In this document: positions 20,476 to 29,228 of the stretch, one piece after another
Layout: the number at the start of each line of letters is the position of its first letter
How positions within the stretch are numbered: the first letter of the stretch is position 1
Assembly (NCBI GenBank): GCA_002179805.1
Contig: NAVB01001319.1
Location: 1 to 29,434, forward strand
Length of the DNA: 29,434 nt
DNA from: Acanthamoeba lenticulata
Taxonomy: Eukaryota > Discosea > Longamoebia > Acanthamoebidae
Reading direction: 5' to 3'
The notes under the pieces: model-generated
Seen by the model: the letters and a program-made list of their open reading frames with translations, nothing else
The model's database searches: none
What the model was told of the DNA's origin: nothing
Made by a program: the position numbers and the translations under genes

Positions 20476-21165
20476 ATGTCGAGTCAGCCACCACAGCAGA
20501 CCACGACGAGAGTGCTCAGAAAGCCTGTTTGTACGGCTTCTTTTTTTTTGACTCACAGTTTGAAAGGTGGAACCCGTCTGGACGCTGAGCACCCTCTTGT
20601 GTCGGCGCCACGTGAATGGTATGCAGTCACCACAGTCAGCGAGGTGGAACCAGGCTCGAAAGGGCACAACCTGGTGCTGAAGGTCGTCAGCAGCAATGTC
20701 GTTGTGGAGAAGACCAGGACCGACAGCTCGCGCGTGAAGATTGCCGAGGCTGTCGTGGGTGACCACACAGGCGTCATCACCCTCACCGCACGCAACAGTA
20801 CGCGAACCCCTCACGCCCTCCTTTTGTGCCACAGCAGTGCTGGGCTACGTTGAGTGTTGCCTGCTGCTACGAGCAGCGCGTGCAGCTGCTCGTGGCGTGC
20901 CATCGCTCTTGTCGTGTGTGCGCTAACCCCTTGGCACGCGTCGTCGTCGGCACCATCACCACCACCAGCCCAGATTGACGTCGTGCAGCCAGGACAAACA
21001 ATCATAGTGCGCAACGGCAAAGTCGACATGTTCAAGGGTTTCATGCGCTTGGCTGTGGACAAGTGGGGCAAGCTGGAGAAGGCGCCAGAGCCAGCCACCT
21101 TCGAGGTGAACGAAGCCAACGACCTCTCCGCACTCGAGTACGAACTCGTGAATGTAGATGAGTGA
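20476..21165 (+). CDS. OB-fold nucleic-acid-binding protein (plant At4g28440-like, SOSS-B related)
   Basis: Three exons (20476-20530, 20627-20797, 20969-21165) give 140 aa. After a short Gln/Thr-rich start (RKPVF), one OB-fold covers most of the protein: TVSEVEPGSKGHNLVLKVV, AVVGDHTGVITLTARN, then PGQTIIVRNGKVDMFKGFM and RLAVDKWGKLE, ending LSALEYELVNVDE. The order matches single-OB proteins of the SOSS-B/RPA type, and the C-terminal wording is especially close to the plant At4g28440-like family as I remember it. Expected role: binding single-stranded DNA or RNA. The first intron is chosen because an unspliced reading would insert unrelated residues before TTVSEVEPG. Confidence 0.8.
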
Positions 21166-21288
21166 GGATAGTAGTAGTTCTCATATCTATTGCCATAAAC
21201 CCATATTTACTGTCATGAAAGCAAGAGAAGGCCGAGATGAAGAGAAAGGGTGTGGGAAGAGTATTTGTTTTTGTTAGAAGATGCACAT

Positions 21289-21900
21289 TTAAATAGTCTT
21301 CACCACCTTGATGGTGCCGGCGATTCTGTCGAGGTCCCTCTGGCCGTTAGCAGTGATCTTCCTGCCGCTGTAAATTGATCAAGAGAAGAAATGAGTGGTG
21401 GCTCATGGAAAAGATGGGTCCTCAATGTAGGGGAAAAAAACGTACCCGTTGCCGTGCTTCTCGACCACCTTGATCTTCTCGAGCTGCTGGAGGATGGAGC
21501 GGGGGACGGAGCCCGAGGCCCTGCAGAAGTGGCTGGGGGCAGTGCCGTTGTTCTTGCGGCCACCGTACAGCTGCCTCAGCTTACCCACACCAATACCACC
21601 ACGAAGGTACACCTTGCGGGCGATCGAGGCTGCGTCGATAGAAAAGGCAGTTTTTCAGAACAACTATACTCTCCAAATGAAGTGAATCGTTGATTGACGA
21701 GTAAATGGATGGCACGTACCGGCACGAATGTAGTACCAGTCGGGGTCATAGGGAGACAGCTCCTTGTAGGTGGCAGTCTTGACGATATCGGCCCACTTGG
21801 GGACGCGGATCTTGCCACTGCGCTTGAGGTGCTGGGCGTAAGCCTGCACGAACTCCTGAGCGGGAACGTCCTTCACGGTAACGCCGACCTTCTGCGACAT
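21289..21900 (-). CDS. RPS19: 40S ribosomal protein eS19 (RPS19)
   Basis: Three exons on the minus strand (21900-21720, 21629-21446, 21367-21289) give 147 aa, close to the usual ~145. Family hallmarks are plain: [54 protein letters not shown], then [34 protein letters not shown] and [17 protein letters not shown]. It is a component of the small ribosomal subunit head and is needed for 18S rRNA maturation. It converges with the OB-fold gene (123 bp between stops) and diverges from the small mitochondrial-type gene on its other side. Confidence 0.97.
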
Positions 21901-22088
21901 CGTGGCACTAACAGGGGGATAGAAAAGGGAGAGAAAGAACAAAAGCGTGCCCCCGCCCAAGTCAAAAATCCAACAATTAATTGCCGGGTAAAATCCGGCC
22001 ATCCAGAATTTGTCGACCGGGGCAGCCGCACAGCGAAAGATCGAATCCAACAACATTGTGAGCCAGAATAATCAACCTGTCATCCACT
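21901..22088. promoter_or_regulatory. Divergent promoter region, RPS19 / small membrane protein gene
   Basis: The two start codons lie back to back with 188 bp between them. A shared promoter for a ribosomal and a probable mitochondrial gene fits joint growth-linked expression (inference). No TATA box is obvious. Confidence 0.55.
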
Positions 22089-22468
22089 ATGTCGGCGCGC
22101 AACTTTGGTCTTACTGATCTTGAGATTGCCGAGCTCAAGAAGCGCCCCTACCCGCGTTTCGCTCCTGCCCCCACGCAGCGCCTCCTCTCGCAGGCCAAGG
22201 TTATCTGGCCCTTCGCTGTCGGCTGGGCTGTGACTCTCTTCCTCTACAGCAGGATTGGTGCCTCTGGTACAGCTTTTTCTTTCTCCCCGTTCGTAATGTA
22301 TTGTATGCTTAAGTATTGTTTTTTTTAACAAAATCATCCTTCCTTCGCCCTGCATTCGCAAATTTAGAGGAGGACAAGGCCAAGTCCCACTACCAGTACC
22401 AGATGGATGTCCTCACTGGCAAGATCAAGCCAGAGGATCACCCCATTCACGGTCACGGCCACCATTAA
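22089..22468 (+). CDS. Small single-helix, probably mitochondrial membrane protein (ATP synthase subunit j/i-like?)
   Basis: Two exons (22089-22266, 22368-22468) give 92 aa. There is one hydrophobic helix, VIWPFAVGWAVTLFLYS, preceded by a proline-rich basic stretch (KKRPYPRFAPAPTQRLLSQ) and followed by a charged tail ending HPIHGHGHH. A short protein with a WPF motif at the start of its only helix recalls the small j/i (Atp18-type) subunits of mitochondrial ATP synthase. The match is by eye over a few residues, and another small respiratory-chain subunit is possible. Confidence 0.7.
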
Positions 22469-22711
22469 AACTGCGTTATTCTCCCTCAGTCCTCGACCCC
22501 CCTCAACTGTACTGGAGCTGCCGCTTAAATAGAAGGGCCGCGACATTTTCCATCTGCTTCCAATCCCTCTTTTTCTTCCTTAATGTCGCGCAGTGGATTG
22601 TTTTTCTTGGCGCCTCCCCCTCCCCCCTCCTCCTCCCCTCTCCCCAGCCTTCCCGCCAGCAGAGTAAAGAGAGTTTATTTATGGAGGGCAATGGAAGCGC
22701 ACTAGGAAACT

Positions 22712-23515
22712 CTAGTTCTTCCCGGTGTACCACTCCAACTCGCCCCAGGTGTCGTACTTGAAGTTCTTGAGAGAGAGGAGCTTCGGCAGGTCAGCCACGT
22801 CGAACTTGTGTAGCTCCTGTTGCAGGCAGAAGAGCCACTCGCTCTTGGCCTTGTCCTTGATCTTGGACTTCTCCAGGAAGACCTCCAGGTTCTGGGCCTT
22901 GAGCTTAGCCCGCTCGGCCCGCTCCTGCGCCTCCACCTTTTCTCGCACCACCATCTTCTCCCGCCACTCCTCGCGCTTTTTCTGCAGGCGCAGAGCCTTC
23001 CACCTCTCCATTTGCTCGCGCTCCTGGCGGAACCTCTCGCGCTCCTTGGCCAGCTCAGTGTCGCAATAGGCAGCAGCTCGCTTCCTGACTTCGGTCAGCC
23101 GTCGGCGCTCGGCTCGCCGGTGAGCCATGGCTGGCGATTCACGCCACCGAGGCGTCGTTTGGTATGTGTAGAACACCGGCACGTCGAAAACATTCAACAT
23201 GGCATCGTTGTCCTTGGCTGCGCGACGGAAGTAAATTTTGCGATGGGGGGTTTCAGCACAGTAAGAGGGGCCGGATAGAATTGAAAAAGTTTGAGGGGAC
23301 AGTGTGCAAATTGAAAGAGGGCACCACGTACGCAGAACGGAAGGTACTGGCTTTTCGTTGTTTGGAATGGGAGGGGGGCCGAATGTAGCGACTGCATACT
23401 CACGCTTGCCGGCTTGCAGCGCAGCAGCAGCACCCGTAGTGCAGGAAGACCTCACAGGAAGGCCTCCGCGCAACCCACCCCTGACTCCTGCTCGCATCAT
23501 CTTTTGCGTCCACAA
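22712..23515 (-). CDS. Basic coiled-coil protein with mitochondrial-type presequence
   Basis: Two exons on the minus strand (23515-23332, 23217-22712) give 229 aa. The N-terminus (MWTQKMMRAGVRGGLRGG) is Arg-rich and lacks acidic residues, as in mitochondrial import signals. Residues about 95-190 are a highly charged Arg/Glu/Lys helix (RRAERRRLTEVRKRAA, ERFRQEREQMERWKALRL), a likely single helix or coiled coil. The end is WGELEWYTGKN. Intron 23331-23218 has GTACGT and CAG borders and a length of 114 nt; it contains no stop, so an unspliced form also stays open. I do not recognise the family. A mitoribosomal protein such as mS26 has similar composition, but I cannot show homology. Confidence 0.75.
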   Translation of the reverse strand: MWTQKMMRAGVRGGLRGGLPVRSSCTTGAAAALQAGKREYAVATFGPPPIPNNEKPVPSVLRTWCPLSICTLSPQTFSILSGPSYCAETPHRKIYFRRAAKDNDAMLNVFDVPVFYTYQTTPRWRESPAMAHRRAERRRLTEVRKRAAAYCDTELAKERERFRQEREQMERWKALRLQKKREEWREKMVVREKVEAQERAERAKLKAQNLEVFLEKSKIKDKAKSEWLFCLQQELHKFDVADLPKLLSLKNFKYDTWGELEWYTGKN

Positions 23516-23812
23516 TCGAATTGGCCGAGCTCGGGCCTCAACGTGCGCGTATCGTGCGCAGTTTGTGCGAACGGTACAAGCTAAAAATGTAGACTATGTT
23601 GAGAACGTCCGGAGAATGGCCGGGGTGCTTGCCGTTGGGGGCGAAGACCGTGGGGCACTGGGCACGCGCCGGCGGCCTAATCTTGTTTCTTTTCTTTGCG
23701 CCCTTCAGATCTCCCTCAGATCCCTCTCCCGCGGTTAATCGTCCTCTTTACACGAGTCGAGCCCTTCCTCCTCATCCCCAGTTCTTCTGCCCCTAGTCCT
23801 CTACACAGCATC
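23516..23812. promoter_or_regulatory. Divergent promoter region, coiled-coil / RRM gene
   Basis: These 297 bp lie between divergent start codons. A pyrimidine-rich stretch (23690-23805) precedes the RRM gene's ATG at 23813. No TATA box or tandem motif is evident. Confidence 0.5.
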
Positions 23813-25066
23813 ATGTCTTCCAAAGTGTTCGTCGGCAATCTGTCCTTCAAGACGGAAAACGAAGCCCTCCGTGAGGTCTTCAGCGCTGCTGGTACCGTCG
23901 AGGCTGCCAACATCATCACCCGCGGTCCCCGCTCGCTCGGCTACGGTTTCGTCGATTTCAAGACGCCCGAAGATGCCGAAAATGCCGTGAGGCTCTTCAA
24001 CCAGAAGGAGATTGATGGCCGCGTCGTCAACGTTGAGGTGGCTCGCCCGCGCCAGGAGAACGCTCCGGCTCCCGGTGAGAAGCCTGCCGGCTCCCCGGCT
24101 GCCGCTGATGGTGCCCGCCGTGGCCGTCGCCGCGGCCCGCGTCCCGCCAACACTGAGGGCGCTGTCGATGGCGCTGATGCTGCTCCCCAGCCTCGCCGCT
24201 TCCGCCGCCCCCAGGGTGGTGACGCCGCCGATGGTGCTGCTGCCGCCGGTGCCGACGTCGAGGGTGGCCGCCGTCCCCGCGGAACTGGTTTCCCCCGTGC
24301 TCGTGGTGGCGGCCGTCGTGGCGCCCCCCGCGCCACCAACCCCGACGGCACTCCCGCTGCCCCCGCCGCTCAGGGTAGCCCCAAGCCCGCTGGTGCCCGG
24401 CCTCCCCGAGAGCGCAAGCCCCGAGAGCCCCAGGCTCCTCGCCCCCAGCGCCCCAAGTACGTTGCTCCATGGCCACCTTAGGCATCCATTTTCTTGCGTT
24501 TGGATTCTTGAGATTATTATTTTTTTCTTTCTTCTATCTCGCTGTTTTTCGCTGATCCGCTGCGCAGTTCATCTTCTCGATTTTTGTGTTGCACATCTTC
24601 CTTCTTCAATTTTCTGTCGCCAACATTTCGCCACGGAATTGTCGAGCCTTTTTTCTGTGTAATCAAGCGTAATCTCAATTCGTGACCTGTTTTATTTTTG
24701 TTCAGGGAGCAGTCCGAGACGACGCTCTTCGTGGCCAACCTGCCGTTTGCCGTGACCGATGCCGAGCTGGCTGAGATCTTCGCCGGCCTCAAGGTGACCA
24801 AGGCCCACGTTGTCGTCAAGCGCAACGGCAAGTCCAAGGGCTTCGGTTTCGTTGAGTTTGCCAACCAGGAGGACCAGCTCGCTGCCCTCAAGGCCAAGGA
24901 CGGCCAGGTCTACCAGGAGAGGCCGCTCAACGTCAAGGTGGCCCTCGTCCAGGCCGTCGCCGACGCCGCTGCCGCCGCCGCCGAGGGCGAGAAGCCCGCT
25001 GAGGCTGCCCCCGCCGCCACTGAGGAGAAGGCCGCCGAGCCCAAGGCTGCCGAGACCTCGGCCTAA
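23813..25066 (+). CDS. RNA-binding protein, RRM - Arg/Gly-rich linker - RRM
   Basis: Two exons (23813-24456, 24706-25066) give 334 aa. RRM1 covers residues 1-80 with RNP2 KVFVGNLSF and RNP1 LGYGFVDF. The middle (about 85-215) is rich in Arg, Gly, Ala and Pro (GARRGRRRGPRP, RARGGGRRGAPRA). RRM2 covers about 219-295, with RNP2 TLFVANLPF and RNP1 KGFGFVEF. The tail is Ala/Glu-rich. The arrangement matches yeast Sbp1 and other RRM-RGG-RRM translational regulators, so a role in mRNP or nucleolar RNA handling is likely (inference). Intron 24457-24705 is 249 nt, long for this window. A strong hairpin follows the stop codon by 30 nt. Confidence 0.9.
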
Positions 25067-25425
25067 ACAAACTAACTCATCGACCAGGGAGGGAGCAGGG
25101 CGTGCCAGCGGCTTTCAAGCCGGCACGCCCTGTGACTGACTCACCGACTGTGCTTCACTCGACGTGTCTGTGCCGCTGCCGGCCAGGCTCTCGAGTCGAG
25201 CACAGCCTCGCACGCGCGCCAAAACCCAAACACATTGCTCGACGTGGTCGCTGGTGGAGGGCGGGCTCCCCGTCTTCCTCTTCGCCCACGACGGGCTTTA
25301 AAAAATAAAAAAAAACATTAAAAAAACCAGTCCCCAGTACAAAAGGGTGAAAGGAATATCCTCGGCTTTACTCTCTCGTAATAATTGTACAAATAAATAA
25401 TATAATATAATAAATACCAAAAATA
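25067..25425. other. Convergent 3' spacer between RRM and RasGAP-SAM genes
   Basis: No coding exon is seen. It holds the perfect hairpin at 25096-25132 and A-rich stretches (25300-25327, 25380-25425) that probably carry polyadenylation signals for both genes. Confidence 0.5.
25096..25132 (+). other. Strong RNA hairpin in the 3' UTR of the RRM gene
   Basis: CAGGGCGTGCC (25096-25106) pairs with GGCACGCCCTG (25122-25132). Inside it GGCTT (25110-25114) pairs with AAGCC (25117-25121). This leaves a 3-nt AGC bulge and a 2-nt gap, so the loop must open slightly. Confidence 0.75.
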
Positions 25426-28084
25426 TTACGCCATCTGGTCGCCCTGAAGGGTGGCGACGTTGCGCAAGAGTCGCTTGCGGTGGCCGAGAGAGTTGACGCC
25501 CATGTGCACGAGCTCGGGCTCGGTGAGCTGGAGCAGGGCGGCGCCGTCGATGCGGGCAAAGAGCGGCAGGTACTGGTCCATCTCGATGGTCTTGAGCCAG
25601 CTGGCGACATCGCTGGGCGTCCAGGCGAGCGTGTGGTTCTTGATGCGGGGAGAAGCGACGAACACACGCAACTCGTCGACGAGGCGCAGGATTCGCTGGC
25701 GGTGGCCCCACTTGGCGATGCCCAACTCGCTCAGCTGTGTGTGATCCATGCGAAGCAGCTGCCCGCCGGTGACGCCGCGTGAGAGCAGGAGGCTCTGGTA
25801 CTCCTCGAGCCCGTTGACGCTGGCCCACCTGGACACCTCTTCCGCCGTCCATTCGGACATTTCCATGCGCTCAAGGAAGGCGTAGATGTTGTTGTTGTTG
25901 ATGCTGCTGCTTGGGCTCGTGCTCGTGCACTCGCCGGCCTCGCGGATGAACTTGAGGAGGCGCTTGCGCTCGCCCAACTTTGTCACGCCGACGCTCTGCA
26001 GCGTGTTGCTGTCGCTCTTGAGGAGGATCTCACCGGTGACTTTGGCCTTCTTTACGGCTGTCCGCGTCTCTTCGGAGAAGCCGGCCTTGAGGAGGTATTC
26101 CACCAGCTCCTTCGTCGACCACCGCGCCAAAACTACGCGGCACCACCAAAAAAAGAACGAAAAGAGATCAGCCAATAGATCGAAAAACGAAAACGAAAGC
26201 GACAGAAAAAATGAAATCGATCATGAGAAAGAAAAGGGGGACGGCGGTACCAGAGGCGCTGACGGGAACCAAAGGAAGCAGTGCGTCGGACGAGAAGGCG
26301 CGCGCTGGTTCAGGCTCGCTGGCGATGAGCGTCGGGCGAAGAGACGGCCGCTTGCCCATGAGCAGGCCGCTCTCCTCGCCGGTGCTGCGCGACAGCTTCT
26401 GGAAGAGTGACCGCGTGGTGGTGTTGCCTCCGGCGCCACCGCTGCCGCTCTCCTCCCCGCTTCCACTCTCGCCGTTGCTGCTGTTGGAGCTGTGGTCCTC
26501 GTCGTCGTCCTCGCCGTCGCTTCCGCTGACGCTGCTGCCGGGGCTCAGGCTCGGACTCGACTCGAAACGGGGCGACAGCGTCGCGAGCGCAAAGCGCGTC
26601 TGCTGTCGCGCGCCAGGGAAGATGAACCCGCTGGCGTTGTCGCCGCCGCGGCCGAGGTCGTCGGCGCTGCGCACCACCGAGAGCCGCACGCCGGCAGTGC
26701 CAGGAGTGACGGGCAGCTGGAGGTTGCTGTCCGTTTGGGCCAAAGGCGACGCGTAGGAGTGGTCAAGCGAGCCGGACCGGGGCGAGACTTCGCTCGGCTG
26801 CTGCTCCGCATCACCGCCGTTGCCGGCGGGTTTGTTGTTGCGCTTTTTGTTGAAAATGGATTTGCGGCCGAGTGTCTTGGCGATGCCGCCGAGGCCGGCC
26901 GACGAGTCGTCCGCCTGGCTGGGGCTTCCCGGCAGGTTGCCGCTGCCGTGAATCTCCGAGTCGAGGCACTCCTGCAGGTTGTTGAAAACATCAGAATAAT
27001 TTTTTTAAAAAAAAATAAAGAATAAATGCGGGGAGGACGTACAACGATCGCAAAGACGGCAGAGTGAAACTTGGGGACGCACATGCGGATGAAGTTCTGG
27101 TGAAGCTCGTGGATCGAGGTGTCGTCCTCGAGACCAGTCTCATTGAAGACGTTCTGCAGCAGCTTGGCGATCTTGACCAGGGCCTTGCGGGCGGCGAGCG
27201 AGAGCTCCTTGCCGGGCTTGACGAGGCCGTAGAGTTCGGGCGACACGATGGCCGGGCAGTAGCAGCGGAGGCCCACGAGAGCGCCCACCGCGCGGAACTC
27301 AAAGTCGGGGAAGCGCTCGCGGGCCGCCATGTACAAGAGGCGCACGACGGCCTTGAGCAGCCGCGGCGAGTCGGTCAGCACGTCGAGGACGGCCCGAAAC
27401 ATCTTCTCGGCCCACCCAACGAGCCACCGGGCCATGGCCTCGCCATCGAGGTCCTCCTTCTTCTTGGCTCTATTGTTGTGGTGTGATTGGTGATCGGTTA
27501 GCAAATTAGACAATGGATCGATTGCCCACGTGAGCTTAAGCTCGATTCTTCCCAAACATGGGTCTTAGGAGTGCCATCTCCGGCTGCAACAAGATATATG
27601 TGATAGACCAATATATGGGTCTATTATATGTGTCTCGGTGTAACGGGGGCATATGCACTTATCACATGTGCGCGCGAAAAAGGATCCACGTCCGAAGAAG
27701 TGGCAAGGAGAGGAAGGGGAGGAGAACGCACTCTTTGGAGATTTCCTTGACGAGGGGGGCTAGCCGGGCCAAGGCCTTGAGCGAGGAGGCGCGCACGAAC
27801 TCGCCCACAAGGTCCACCATCAGCGTCTCTTCGCGCCAGAGCTGGGCCTCAGCCACTGTCCCAATCACACCATCACGTCAGAAGTGCGGAAAATAAAAAA
27901 AAGGAGAACAAAGAATGAAAACGCGGGAAGAAGCGGCGGGGGGGGGGGATGTTGGCACACCAGTGGAGGCGACCTCCTTGAGGATTGCTCGTTCGAGAAG
28001 AGGCAAGATGCACTCGTCGGTCTCGGAGAAGAGGCCGACGACGGCCGCAGACCACTCCCTCCGCGTAGAAGTGGAGGCCTCCAT
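25426..28084 (-). CDS. RasGAP domain protein with three C-terminal SAM domains
   Basis: Five exons on the minus strand (28084-27961, 27855-27732, 27469-27043, 26971-26251, 26132-25426) give 700 aa. Residues about 45-225 are a RasGAP-type domain. FVRASSLKALARL resembles the arginine-finger region, and AVGALVGLRCYCPAIVSPEL matches the FLR...PA(I/L)xxP signature. It would speed GTP hydrolysis by a Ras-like GTPase. Residues 226-465 are a low-complexity Ser/Gly/Glu linker (DDDEDHSSNSSN). Three SAM domains follow at about 466-533 (WSTKELVEYLLKAGFSEE), 558-623 (EWTAEEVSRWASVNGLEEY) and 635-695 (AWTPSDVASWLKTIEMDQY), each ending in a G..KR..L..-type helix. SAM arrays oligomerise or recruit partners. 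The RasGAP domain is shorter than usual, so an exon could be missed in the 262-nt second intron. Confidence 0.85.
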
Positions 28085-29147
28085 TTTGCAGGAGTTTGTG
28101 TGCGTTTGTTGTAGTGTGGCGAGGCGGTAGAAATGGCCACGACGGGCTCGGTTCGAACGGAGAACGTGCGGCTGACGAAATGGAGTTGGCGTGTGTGTGT
28201 GAAGGGCAAATGCGACGGAGACGGTGGCTGTGCAGCAGGAGCTTGGCGGTTGTGTGTGGGAAGGAAGATGCGAAGCTGAGTGGTTTGTGGCGAGAGGTTG
28301 CCAAGCTTGGGTCACTGCCTGGGCGAGCACAGTCACCTCGGAGGTTGCGCGATGAAATGGGGGCCAAGTTACTGCCGCTGTGGGGAAGACCACGATGTCG
28401 TCTGGTTATGTACGTCCCCGTGAATTTGCGTGGTTGACGTCAACGTTGATGCACGGTGGCGTGATTGGCGTACTCCTGACGTCACAAAGACCGAGATGAG
28501 TTACCTCAACTGGACCTGCTCCTCGTCACCGCGGCAAAACGTCGTCACCAGCTGGTGTCGTGGCCGCGTTTAATTTCTGTAATTGCGACGCTGGTGCCAT
28601 GTTTTTTCCCCGTTTTGGGGGGGACGAAAGCAGGTACCTCAGAGAACTCAGGTACCGTGGCGTTCTTTTTGCTCGGGCGGCTCCTGGAAGTGAAATGGGG
28701 TCTTTTGTGCCAACGCGTTCTTGACCCCTCTTTGTTTGTTGGCTCACCCGCACTGTCGCGTTACCCGGCTCTGCTTGAGCCCACATAACCTCTTAAGCTG
28801 CCCCCACCACCAGCTGGGTCGTCGATGGAGCGCCAATGTGTCAGCCCTATCTACCAGAGTTTCCTAAAGAGGTAAAATTTCGACCTACAAGTTATGCGTT
28901 TTCAGCCTGCCGGAAGCGTGCACGCTTGATCGTTCTGCGATTCTTAGCGCCGGAGCAAGTCGCAGAGTTCTTGCGGAGTGGGGCCTCTTGCTTGCTGTGC
29001 TCATGTTGCTCACTCAGCTGAATGGTTAGCGATGATCAATCCGCAAAAGAGGATCAGCAGTTCGCTCACGTAACGAGAAGCACAACTAACAACATTTCGG
29101 AGGAAAAGGCCAAATGGCTGACCACATTCGATTTTAAAATATTCTGC
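28085..29147. other. Gene-poor spacer upstream of the RasGAP-SAM gene
   Basis: I find no convincing coding exon on either strand. The part near 28084 should hold the RasGAP-SAM promoter and leader. Two CRE palindromes, an inverted CCAAT (ATTGG, about 28464) and an inverted repeat of AGGTACCT at 28632-28656 are the only structured elements seen. Confidence 0.55.
28433..28484. promoter_or_regulatory. Paired CRE palindromes
   Basis: GTTGACGTCAAC (28433-28444, a perfect 12-nt palindrome) and TGACGTCA (28477-28484) both contain the full CREB/ATF-type site, 42 nt apart (about four helical turns). An ATTGG (CCAAT on the minus strand) lies between them. They sit about 350-400 bp upstream of the RasGAP-SAM start codon. 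Confidence 0.6.
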
Positions 29148-29152
29148 AAAAA
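29148..29152 (-). terminator. Pol III terminator of tRNA-Asp
   Basis: Five T on the minus strand begin three bases after the tRNA discriminator, the usual Pol III stop signal. Confidence 0.8.
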
Positions 29153-29155
29153 TTT

Positions 29156-29228
29156 CTCCCCCGCCGGGATTTGAACCCGGGTCGTCCGCGTGACAGGCGG
29201 AAATGCTAGCCAACTACACCACAGGGGA
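29156..29228 (-). tRNA. tRNA-Asp (anticodon GUC)
   Basis: A 73-nt cloverleaf without an intron. The acceptor strands TCCCCTG and CGGGGGA pair fully (one G-T), with discriminator G. The A-box part reads TGGTGTAGTTGGCTA. The anticodon stem-loop is CCGCC-TGTCACG-like with loop CTGTCAC (anticodon GTC). The T-arm is CCGGG-TTCAAAT-CCCGG and also serves as the B box. There is no encoded CCA, as expected for a eukaryotic nuclear gene. Confidence 0.97.

Noticed and set aside
24027..24485. Minus-strand Arg/His/Gly-rich open frame
   Set aside because: Antisense shadow of the RRM gene's repetitive Arg/Ala/Gly linker.
28096..28437. Open frames at 28096-28437 (+) and 27873-28393 (-)
   Set aside because: No recognisable domain and low-complexity composition; the minus frames outside 27961-28084 run through the leader of the RasGAP gene.
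28526..28788. Overlapping open frames on both strands in the gene-poor spacer
   Set aside because: Short, no similarity to any family I know, and no plausible start or splice context.
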